Both the position numbers and the translations under genes were made by a program. Positions 52,452 through 59,251 of a stretch of 64,000 bases of DNA are shown here, piece by piece. This DNA comes from Actinokineospora auranticolor (GTDB taxonomy: Bacteria > Actinomycetota > Actinomycetes > Mycobacteriales > Pseudonocardiaceae), in assembly GCF_002934265.1 (NCBI RefSeq), contig NZ_PTIX01000014.1:124001-188000 (forward strand), read 5' to 3'. The stretch's first letter is position 1, and every line of letters begins with the position of its first letter. The notes beneath the pieces are model-generated. The model saw only the letters and a list, made by a program, of their open reading frames with translations, ran no database searches and had not been told where the DNA came from.

Positions 52452-53216
52452 TCAGTCGGCCCGCTGCTGGGCTATCAGGTCGGCCACGCCGTCGAGGATG
52501 CGGTCGAGCCCGAAGCGCAGGGCGTGGTCGGCGTTGTACGCGGCCTGGTGCTCGGTGCCCGCCGCCGTCCCGACGCGGTCGGCGGTCGGGTGGTCGCCGG
52601 GGCGGGTGAACCGGGCGAGCCACGGGGCCTGGCTGCGCCACCACTGCTCGTCGGTCAGGCCCGTGCTGCGCTCCAGTTCCACCACGTCCGCCGCGGCCCG
52701 GGCCGTGTTGCGGACGTGGCCCAAGACCAGCGTCAGCACCGAGTCCAGTGTCACGTCGTCGAGGCCGGTGTCCGCGAGGGCGGTCAGCTCGCGCTCGTAC
52801 TTGGCGATCAGGTTCGGGCCCAGCACGGGCCTGCTGGTTTCCACGTACGACAGCCACGGGTGCGCCCGGTACAGCTCCCAGTTGCTGCGCGCGACCCCCT
52901 CCAACCGCTCCCGCCAGCCGCTCGCGGTGGGGTCGAGCGGGGGCAGCTCGCCGTAGACCGTGTCCATCATCAGGTCGATCAGCTCGGCCTTGCCGGGGAC
53001 GTAGGTGTAGGGCGACATCGTCCCCACCCCCAGCGCCTCGCTCACCCGCCGCATGGTCAGCGCGCCGACCCCCTCGCCGTCCGCGATCGCGATGGCAGCC
53101 CTGGTGATCCGGTCGACGCTCAGCTCGGTGCGGCCTTCGCGCGGGGACGGTTCCCGAGTCCGCCACAGCAGCGCCAGGCTCCGGGTGGGGTCGGACTTGT
53201 CTCGGCCTCGTGTCAT
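52452..53216 (-). CDS. TetR regulator with Tet-type C-terminal domain
   Basis: A 254-residue repressor. The N-terminal extension (MTRGRDKSDPTRSLALLWRT) and HTH (ITRAAIAIADGEGVGALTMR, RVSEALGVGTMSPYTYVPGK) plus a TetR_C_1-type ligand domain are typical of regulators of DrrAB-like or TetA-like exporters. ATG 53216 is closely preceded by GGGGGG. Its promoter holds a sequence related to the exporter operator at 46292-46330, which suggests that it controls that exporter although the SNF2/SWIM pair lies in between. Confidence 0.88.
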   Translation of the reverse strand: MTRGRDKSDPTRSLALLWRTREPSPREGRTELSVDRITRAAIAIADGEGVGALTMRRVSEALGVGTMSPYTYVPGKAELIDLMMDTVYGELPPLDPTASGWRERLEGVARSNWELYRAHPWLSYVETSRPVLGPNLIAKYERELTALADTGLDDVTLDSVLTLVLGHVRNTARAAADVVELERSTGLTDEQWWRSQAPWLARFTRPGDHPTADRVGTAAGTEHQAAYNADHALRFGLDRILDGVADLIAQQRAD

Positions 53217-53234
53217 AGTCCCCCCAGAATAGCC

Positions 53235-53260
53235 GCGTACCAAGTACGATACTACGTACG
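53235..53260. promoter_or_regulatory. Operator-like element of the TetR gene
   Basis: GCGTACCAAGTACGA (53235-53249) matches GCGTACTTAGTACGA of the exporter promoter (46292-46306) in 13 of 15 bases, and is followed by a second GTAC palindrome (ACGTACG at 53254-53260). It lies 19 bases upstream of the TetR start. Confidence 0.6.
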
Positions 53261-53532
53261 ACCACCGGCGTGGGCCGCTCCCGTCGGAAACCCGATCGAA
53301 CCGCGCCCGACAACCGGCCGTGCTGGTTGGACGAGGGCTACCGGCGTAGACGAAAGACCGGGGGCACCCCCTTTCCCCCGGCGCATACCGCCATCTCCGA
53401 AGTGGCGGGCGGACGGCCCCGCGCACCCGAGCCCCCGACGGCGCGCGGGGCCGTCCGATCAGGCCTGGCTTGGATCGAGGTCGCACCCGCCCACCTGCCC
53501 GGCCACCTCGCAACCCACCCCGCCGAGCCCAC

Positions 53533-53970
53533 CGGCCGCCGACTTGTGCCCACCCGAGCCGCACTTGCCCGCCTGCCAGGCTCGCCCGCAACTTCTTCCA
53601 CCCGGTCGAGCCGAGTCCATTGGCCGCCGACCTGTGTCGGCCCTACCCGCCCACCCAAGCCGTACGTGCCCGCTCGCCAGGCCCGCCCGCAACTTTCTCC
53701 ACCGGGTCAAGCCGAACCCGCCGGCCGTCGACCTATGTTGGCCCTGCCCGCCCGCTAGGCCCGCTCCGCAACTTCCTCCACCTCGTCAAGCTGAGCCCAC
53801 CGGCTGCTGACGTGTCCCAGCCCGACCTTTCACCCACCCAAGCCGAACCTGCTGGCCGCCGACCTGTGTCGGCCCTACCCGCCCACCCAAGCCGCACTCG
53901 CCCACCTGCCAGGCCCGTCCCGCAACCTCCTCCACCCCGCCAAGCCGAACCCGCCAGCCCCCGACGTCTG
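53533..53970. repeat. GC-rich imperfect tandem repeats
   Basis: About six degenerate copies, spaced mostly 79-105 bases, of a unit with two conserved blocks: GGCCGCCGACCTGTGTCGG and, later, GCAACTTCCTCCACC followed by GTCAAGCCGAACC. Copies begin near 53533, 53622, 53723, 53802, 53854 and 53956. The copies at 53622-53662 and 53854-53894 are identical over 41 bases. Long open frames cross the repeats on both strands but encode only Pro/Arg-rich low-complexity sequence, so I treat the region as non-coding. Confidence 0.75.
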
Positions 53971-54012
53971 CCAACCCACACCCCACCCAACCCACCGCGC
54001 CCCTGTTCACTG

Positions 54013-54154
54013 CTCGATGGGGTGGAACGTCTTTGTGTGGGAGGACGGACCTGCCAAGCTCGCCCGCGGGTGGGGTGGGCTTGCCCCTCCCACCGCTTTG
54101 CCCCACCGCAGGTCCGTAGGGGCCCCGCACAAAGACGTTTCACCCCATCGAGCG
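54013..54154. repeat. 142-bp hairpin element with 26-bp terminal inverted repeats (MITE-like)
   Basis: The ends, 54013-54038 and 54129-54154, are inverted copies matching at 25 of 26 bases (outer part GCTCGATGGGGTG, inner part ACGTCTTTGTG). Inside, ACGGACCTGC and its complement (near 54046-54055 and 54109-54118) continue the pairing, and the centre has complementary G- and C-rich runs. The whole element can fold into one long stem. There is no open frame of note. It lies in the gene-poor 53.2-54.3 kb gap next to the tandem repeats. Confidence 0.7.
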
Positions 54155-54311
54155 CAGCTCGAAAACTCGCGCTAGAACCACGAGAGAACGCAACCCCGCT
54201 GGAACCGCACCAACCCCGACCCCGCCCCGCTGGTTCAGAACCCACCGAAGCCGGACCCGCCGCACCCCCGGCAGCCGGGCCGTCCGATCACGCCGGAGAA
54301 CGCCGGCCCAC

Positions 54312-55079
54312 CTAGTCCACAGTGAACATCAAGCCCACATCGAGTTCCCAGGCCCGGCGCAACGCCCACCCGTCCAGCGACCGCTGCCAGCGAGTGGTCC
54401 GCGGGTTGTCCCCGAGGACCACGAGCAGCCCATCCGCGCGCGGCGCGGCCACGCCGTCGAGTACCGCGCGGACCGCGTCGTCCCAGGCCAGTTCGCGGCG
54501 GGGGCCGTGCTCCCCCCAGGTCGGGGCGGGGCCCGTGGTCAGCACCAGCGCGCCCCGGCGGGCGTCCGCGCAGCCGGGTTCGGTGATCGCCAGCACGTCC
54601 GCGTCGGCGCCCGCGTCCGCCGCGGCGGTGACCGGCAGCCCGGTGCGCTTGGCCGCGTCGGCGGCGAACCCGACGGCGTTCGGCCCGGTCACCCGGACGC
54701 GGCGCAGCGTGGGCAGCGCCCTGGTCAGCGCGCGCAGGCAGGCCCACGCGACCGGACCGGTGCCGCACAGGCCCAGCACGTCCGCCCCCGGCGGCGCGAA
54801 GTAGCGGGCCACCAGACCGGCGGGCAGCGCCGTGCGCCACGCGTCGAGCGCGTCGGCGGCGAGCCGGGCCAGCACCGCGCCGTCGTCCTCGGCCAGCAGC
54901 GTGACCACCGCGCCGCCGCCACCGGGCGCGCGCCGCACCGGCACGCCGTCCGGTGTCTCGAACGCGTCGGGGTCGCTCGGCCCGCCGAGCAGGTCGAGCG
55001 CGAGGTGGAACCCGGCCTCCAGGAACACCGGGTCGTCGCCGAGGTGTTCCAGGTCGCGACGGGACAGCTTGACGGGCAC
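54312..55079 (-). CDS. Short ornithine-cyclodeaminase/mu-crystallin-like protein
   Basis: A 255-residue protein with a single Rossmann fold: LGLCGTGPVAWACLRALTRA, then RRVRVTGPN and DADVLAITEPG. This arrangement is that of ornithine cyclodeaminase and mu-crystallin, but the usual length is about 320-350 and the conserved substrate residues at the N-terminus are not recognisable, so the substrate is open. It may be a divergent or reduced member. GTG 55079 is preceded by GGGAG. A well-spaced promoter is at 55112-55140. Confidence 0.6.
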   Translation of the reverse strand: MPVKLSRRDLEHLGDDPVFLEAGFHLALDLLGGPSDPDAFETPDGVPVRRAPGGGGAVVTLLAEDDGAVLARLAADALDAWRTALPAGLVARYFAPPGADVLGLCGTGPVAWACLRALTRALPTLRRVRVTGPNAVGFAADAAKRTGLPVTAAADAGADADVLAITEPGCADARRGALVLTTGPAPTWGEHGPRRELAWDDAVRAVLDGVAAPRADGLLVVLGDNPRTTRWQRSLDGWALRRAWELDVGLMFTVD

Positions 55080-55111
55080 GGGACTCCCGGGGGAATCGGC
55101 GAATTACGCTG

Positions 55112-55140
55112 AGGATAACGGCGAATCCGCGGCGCGGCAA
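55112..55140 (-). promoter_or_regulatory. Promoter of the cyclodeaminase-like gene
   Basis: On the minus strand TTGCCG (55135-55140) and TATCCT (55112-55117) are separated by 17 bases, followed after about 32 bases by the GTG at 55079. This is a good sigma70-type match. Confidence 0.55.
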
Positions 55141-55499
55141 CACAGTCCACGTTATCCACGCTGCGTCCGAATGTTGTGTGAATGTGGTCGGGAGTGCACC
55201 GAAGTGATTCCGCCGAACGGGTGGATATCGCCCCGGATTCCAGTCCACTACGGTTCGTTGCCACCGGTGTGCCGCGGATCTCATAGCACACGGAACCGGT
55301 CGATCTGGGCAAAACGGGGAAGCCCGCGCATTACCGTGACTTCACGATGTGCCGCCCGGTCGGGCAGCGGAATGTGCCATCCGACGCCCTATATCGGTCG
55401 TGCCCCGCGCCGGTCCGTGCCAGGATCGCGCCGTGCCGACACGCCGGAGCGGTGCCGCGTCGGCGCCCCCACCGACCCCGGCCGCCCCGCCGGGTCCCG

Positions 55500-55879
55500 G
55501 AGCCGTCCCGGCGGCAGGTCAGCGGCGTCTCCGCCGCCACCCTCCGGGCGATCGCGGACCTCGAACGCCCGGGTGAACTCGCCGAGGCGCCTGCCCGCTG
55601 GTCCGCGTTCGCACCCGGCCCACTGCGCCGACTCCGCGAGTACGTCCGCGGGACCGCGATTGCCGCGGCTGGGCCGCCGAGTCGCGGCACCGCGAGATCC
55701 CGAGAGCGGCCTTGTGCGCCCCACCGAAGAACGCCGCGCGGGAGTTGCGAACGCTCATCGACCCATTGGACAACGTATACCGCGCCCGCATCGCCCCGCA
55801 CTGCCTCGGCGACGGCTTGCGCATCCTCCTCGACAACGACGTGAATCGCCTTTGGTACCGCGCCGCCTTCGGGGATTAA
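55500..55879 (+). pseudogene. Possible frameshifted gene of unknown family
   Basis: Two overlapping frames each look protein-like. The first gives SAATLRAIADLERPGELAEA and LRREYVRG-like sequence up to about 55650. The second gives ESRHREIPRAALCAPPKNAA and RELRTLIDPLDNVYRARIAP, ending RLWYRAAFGD at TAA 55877-55879. Joining them near 55645-55655 by a one-base shift would give one continuous small protein. No start codon with a ribosome site is clear. The rest of the 55080-55935 gap holds only the promoter above. This is a tentative call. Confidence 0.3.
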
Positions 55880-55935
55880 CCACCAGTTACGGCGCCGTCG
55901 GCGAGGATAGGTGGCGCCGACCGGAGGGACACCAC

Positions 55936-56859
55936 ATGCGGTTGATCATCGACACCGACCCGGGCATCGACGACGCCCTGGCCCTGCTCTACCTCGCCGC
56001 CCAACCCGGCGTCGAGATCGCGGCCGTGGGCAGCGTGCACGGCAACGCCCCCGCGCCGCGCACCGCCGCCAACGCGCGGCGGGTGCTGGATGAGGCCGGT
56101 CTGCGCGACGTCCCCGTCGCCGTCGGCGCCCACCGGCCGCTGGCCCAGCCGCTGCGGACCTCGGAGTTCGTCCACGGCGACGACGGCCTGGGCGGCGAGG
56201 GCGGCGACGTCGACGTCACCCGCGGCGAGTCCGCCGCCGAGCAGCTGGTCCGGCTCGCGCGCGCCAACCCCGGGCGGTTCACCCTGCTGGCGCTCGGCCC
56301 GCTGACCAACGTCGCCCTGGCCCTGCTCCTCGAACCCGACCTGCCCGACCTGCTCGACGCGGTGGTCGTCATGGGCGGCGCCATCCGCGTCCCCGGCAAC
56401 CGCACGGCCCACGCGGAGGCCAACGTCCACCTGGACCCGGAGGCCGCCGACCTGGTCCTCGGCGCCGGTTTCCGGCTGACCCTCGTCGGCCTCGACGTCA
56501 CCGAGGCCGTCCGCGTCGACAGCGCCTGGATCGACGCCCTCAACGCGTCCCCCGCGCCCGTGGCCCGCTTCTCCGCCGCGGCCCTGCGCTACTACGTGGA
56601 CTTCTACACCAAGGCCCTGGGCTACCGGACCTTCACCCCGCACGACCCGCTGGCCGCCGCGATCCTGCTCGACCCCACCCTCGCCACCTACGACCACCTG
56701 GCGGTCGGCGTCGAGCTGACCGGCACCCACACCCGGGGCCGGACCGTCGCCGACCTCCGGGGGAACCGCGCCGAGGGGACCGGCCACCGCATCGCCGTGG
56801 CCAGGACCGTCGACACCGCGCGGTTCCACAGTGGACTGCTCGCGGCGCTCACCCGCTGA
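55936..56859 (+). CDS. Ribonucleoside hydrolase (IunH/Rih family)
   Basis: A 307-residue nucleoside N-ribohydrolase. The calcium-binding signature is IIDTDPGIDDALAL at the N-terminus, with the GGAIRVPGNRTAHAEANVHL loop, VGLDVTEAVRV and the catalytic His in FTPHDPLAA. It cleaves nucleosides to base and ribose in salvage; pyrimidine or purine preference cannot be read. ATG 55936 has GGAGGG 7 bases upstream. Its end overlaps by 11 bases the convergent EcfA gene. Confidence 0.93.
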   Translation: MRLIIDTDPGIDDALALLYLAAQPGVEIAAVGSVHGNAPAPRTAANARRVLDEAGLRDVPVAVGAHRPLAQPLRTSEFVHGDDGLGGEGGDVDVTRGESAAEQLVRLARANPGRFTLLALGPLTNVALALLLEPDLPDLLDAVVVMGGAIRVPGNRTAHAEANVHLDPEAADLVLGAGFRLTLVGLDVTEAVRVDSAWIDALNASPAPVARFSAAALRYYVDFYTKALGYRTFTPHDPLAAAILLDPTLATYDHLAVGVELTGTHTRGRTVADLRGNRAEGTGHRIAVARTVDTARFHSGLLAALTR

Positions 56860-57526
56860 GCAGCGCCAGGTACGCCGCGACCGCCTCGGCCGGGGTGCCG
56901 TCGGCCACGACGCGGCCCTCGTCGAAGACGACCGCGCGGTCGAAGTCCGCCAGCAGGTCCAGGTCGTGGGAGACCACGACCACCTGCTGCGCCAACCCGG
57001 CGACCACCGCCACGACGCGGCGCTTGTTGCGCAGGTCGAGCAGCGTCGTCGGTTCGTCGAACACGATGTACGCCGGATCCGTCACCAGCACCGCGGCGAT
57101 GGCCAGCAGCTGCTTCTGCCCGCCGCTGAGCAGGTGCGCGGGGTGGTCGCGGTACTCCGCGAGCCCGAAGTCCGCCAGTGCCCGGTCCACCAGCCCGGGG
57201 ATCGACACCTTCGGCACGTCGTGGTGCTTGAGCCCGAACGCCAGGTCCTCCGCCACCGTGGGCATCACGATCTGCACGTCCGGGTCCTGGAACACGAACC
57301 CGACCCGCCGCCGGACCTCGCGCCCCCGTTTCCGGGTGTCCAGTCCGTCCACCCGTACCCGACCCTCGGTCGGCACGATCAGTCCATTGAGGAGCCTGGC
57401 GAACGTGCTCTTGCCCGAACCGTTGGCGCCGATCACCGCCACGCGCCGCTCGGTCAGCGCCAAGTCCACACCGCGCAGGACCCAGCGGTCGCCGAAGCGG
57501 TGACCCACACCGGAAAGCTCGATCAC
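56849..57526 (-). CDS. bioM: ECF transporter ATPase (BioM/EcfA-like)
   Basis: A 225-residue ABC ATPase: Walker A GANGSGKSTFARLL, Q-loop FVFQDPDVQIV, signature LLSGGQKQLLAIA, Walker B YIVFDEPTTLLD and switch His VVSHDLDLL. The FQDPDxQ sequence is characteristic of energy-coupling-factor ATPases. One ATPase gene only, so it would work as a homodimer, as BioM does. It is the last gene of the operon, with its start overlapping the bioY stop by four bases. It energises biotin import with the EcfT protein encoded at 58587. Confidence 0.88.
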   Translation of the reverse strand: MIELSGVGHRFGDRWVLRGVDLALTERRVAVIGANGSGKSTFARLLNGLIVPTEGRVRVDGLDTRKRGREVRRRVGFVFQDPDVQIVMPTVAEDLAFGLKHHDVPKVSIPGLVDRALADFGLAEYRDHPAHLLSGGQKQLLAIAAVLVTDPAYIVFDEPTTLLDLRNKRRVVAVVAGLAQQVVVVSHDLDLLADFDRAVVFDEGRVVADGTPAEAVAAYLALLSG

Positions 57527-58083
57527 GCGCCCGCCCGCTCGCGCGGCTCGACCAGGGGGTAGGCCCGGCGCACCGCCACGGCCGCCAGGGACGCCACGAC
57601 CACCTTCGCCGCGTCACCGGGCAGGAACACGACAGATCCCGTGAACGCCCTCCCCAGCGGCAGCCCGCCCACCACCGCCATCCACGGGATGCCGATCGCG
57701 TACAGCACCAGCGCCCCACCCACGGCGTTGCACAGCAGGGCGAGCGCCAGGTTGTACCGGCGCCAGCACAACTCCGTGAGCAGTCCCACGACGAACGCCC
57801 CGACCGGGTACGCCAGGACGAACCCGCCCGTCACCCCCATGATCACGCCCAGCCCGCCGCGCCCGCCCGGCAGCACCGGCAGGCCGATCGCCACCAGCAC
57901 CACGAACAGCAGGATCGCCGACCCGCCGCGCCGCGCGCCGAGCACCGAACCCGCGAGCATGACGCCCAGCGTCTGCGCGGTGAACGGCGCGGGCACCAAC
58001 GGCAACTCGATCAGCGGGAAGAACCCCAGCACCACCATGATGGCCGCGAAGAGCGCGACCAGGGCGATGTCCTTGCTGCGCAC
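57523..58083 (-). CDS. bioY: BioY biotin-specific S component
   Basis: A 186-residue membrane protein with six hydrophobic segments and BioY landmarks: LVPAPFTAQTLGVMLAGSVL, LGARRG, GGRGGLGVIMGVTGGFVLAY and LPGDAAKVV near the C-terminus. It binds biotin from outside. I start at GTG 58083, which has GGGGGA 5 bases upstream and gives the family-typical VRSKDIALVALFAA; an in-frame GTG at 58101 has no ribosome site. It lies 63 bases downstream of the avidin-like gene and overlaps bioM. Confidence 0.93.
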   Translation of the reverse strand: MRSKDIALVALFAAIMVVLGFFPLIELPLVPAPFTAQTLGVMLAGSVLGARRGGSAILLFVVLVAIGLPVLPGGRGGLGVIMGVTGGFVLAYPVGAFVVGLLTELCWRRYNLALALLCNAVGGALVLYAIGIPWMAVVGGLPLGRAFTGSVVFLPGDAAKVVVASLAAVAVRRAYPLVEPRERAGA

Positions 58084-58146
58084 CTGTTCCCCCAGTTCCA
58101 CAAAGGAGGGTGCGCACGGTGCCGGGCCGCGCGCACCCGGTTCCGG

Positions 58147-58590
58147 TCAGCCTCGGGGCCCCAGCACGTCCAGCGGGTGTGAGGAGGCGTGCCCGAGCGC
58201 GAGCCGGGCCTCGACCTCCTCGTCGGTCGCGGGTTGCCGGTAGAACTTGTCGACCGCGACCATCGTCGACTCCCAGACGCTCTTCACGGTGCTCTGCACC
58301 ACCATCAGCCAGGTCGTGGAGATCCACTCGCGACCGACGGCGAAGTACTGGCCGCTCCACGTGGTGAGCGAGTTCGAGTCGTTCACCCCGTTCTGCCACG
58401 ACACGCTCCACCCGACGGCCGCCCCGTAGCCCGCGGTGGGCGCGGCGTTGTACTTCCCGACGAGCGCGTAGACGCCGGGCGCGTTGCCCACCAGGGACTG
58501 GTAGGTGCCGGTGAGCGTGACCCCGTCGGACGCGGTGGCGATCGTCATCTTGGAATTGAGCTCGTTGTACCAAACTCCGTTGACGCTCAT
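58147..58590 (-). CDS. Avidin/streptavidin-family biotin-binding protein, no signal peptide
   Basis: A 147-residue single avidin barrel. Every streptavidin biotin contact has a counterpart: Asn and Ser in WYNELNS, Tyr, Ser and Asn in GTYQSLVGN, Trp in VGWSVSW, Ser, Thr and Trp in SNSLTTWSG, Trp in ISTTWLMV, and the late Trp and Asp in VWESTMVAVDKF. The last tryptophan, which in streptavidin caps the neighbouring subunit, is kept. Streptavidin and known bacterial avidins are mostly secreted; here the protein starts directly at the barrel, so it should be cytoplasmic. The C-terminal 30 residues (EVEARLALGHASSHPLDV) are extra. It overlaps ecfT by 4 bases and precedes bioY, placing it inside the biotin uptake operon. 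Confidence 0.93.
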   Translation of the reverse strand: MSVNGVWYNELNSKMTIATASDGVTLTGTYQSLVGNAPGVYALVGKYNAAPTAGYGAAVGWSVSWQNGVNDSNSLTTWSGQYFAVGREWISTTWLMVVQSTVKSVWESTMVAVDKFYRQPATDEEVEARLALGHASSHPLDVLGPRG

Positions 58591-59249
58591 TGATCCCCCT
58601 GCGGATCGCTGGTTCGGACGGCCCGCACGCTAGCGCGGGACCGCCGGGAGCGCTCCCCGGAGCCGACGCCCCGCGCGTCCAGCGCCTCGCCCAGTCCGTC
58701 GGCCAGCCGCAGGGTCCGCACCAGCAGCGGGACCAGGAACGCGGTGCTCCGCTCGACTCCCCGGGCGCGCTGGGCGGCGCGCACCAGATCGGCCTGTTCC
58801 TTGATCACCGGGATGAACCGGATGGTCATCGCGACCACCAACCCCACCCGCTCCGGCCGCACCCCGAGCGGGCGCAGCGGCCGCAGCGCCGCCTCGACCG
58901 CGGCCACCACCGCCGAGGTGCGGGTGGTCAGCGTGACCAGGTTCGCCAGCGCGACCAGCACCAGCACCCGCAGCCCGACCAGCGCGGCGACGACCCACCC
59001 GGCGATCAGCACCTGCGTCGCGACGATCAACACCAGGAACGGCAGCACCGGCGCCGACTGCCGCCAGGCCACCCGCGCGGGCACCCGAGCCAGCGCGTAC
59101 AGCAGCGCCACCGCGCCCAGCGACGCGCCCAGCACGGGCGCGGACCCGGCGAAGAACACCGCCGTGCCGACCGCCACCAAGATCGACAGCTTGACCCCGG
59201 CGGGCAACGCGTGCACCGGGGTCCGGGCGTCGTGGTAGAGGCTCAACAT
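58587..59249 (-). CDS. bioN: ECF transporter transmembrane protein (EcfT/BioN)
   Basis: A 220-residue membrane protein with about five helices and the two Ala-Arg-Gly coupling motifs of EcfT proteins, AAQRARGVE and EALDARGVG, that grip the ATPases. MTIRFIPVIKEQADLVRAAQ is the usual segment before the first. Together with BioY and the single ATPase it forms a dedicated biotin importer. It starts 2 bases after the synthetase stop and overlaps the avidin-like gene. Confidence 0.9.
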   Translation of the reverse strand: MLSLYHDARTPVHALPAGVKLSILVAVGTAVFFAGSAPVLGASLGAVALLYALARVPARVAWRQSAPVLPFLVLIVATQVLIAGWVVAALVGLRVLVLVALANLVTLTTRTSAVVAAVEAALRPLRPLGVRPERVGLVVAMTIRFIPVIKEQADLVRAAQRARGVERSTAFLVPLLVRTLRLADGLGEALDARGVGSGERSRRSRASVRAVRTSDPQGDQ

Positions 59250-59251
59250 GG

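Noticed and set aside
53533-53970. Repeats considered as a CRISPR array
   Set aside because: Copies are imperfect, spacing is irregular, there are no unique spacers of constant length and no cas genes.
53470-54315. 281-residue rightward frame rich in Pro and Arg
   Set aside because: It follows the tandem DNA repeats, has no ribosome site and no domain, and comparable frames exist on the other strand.
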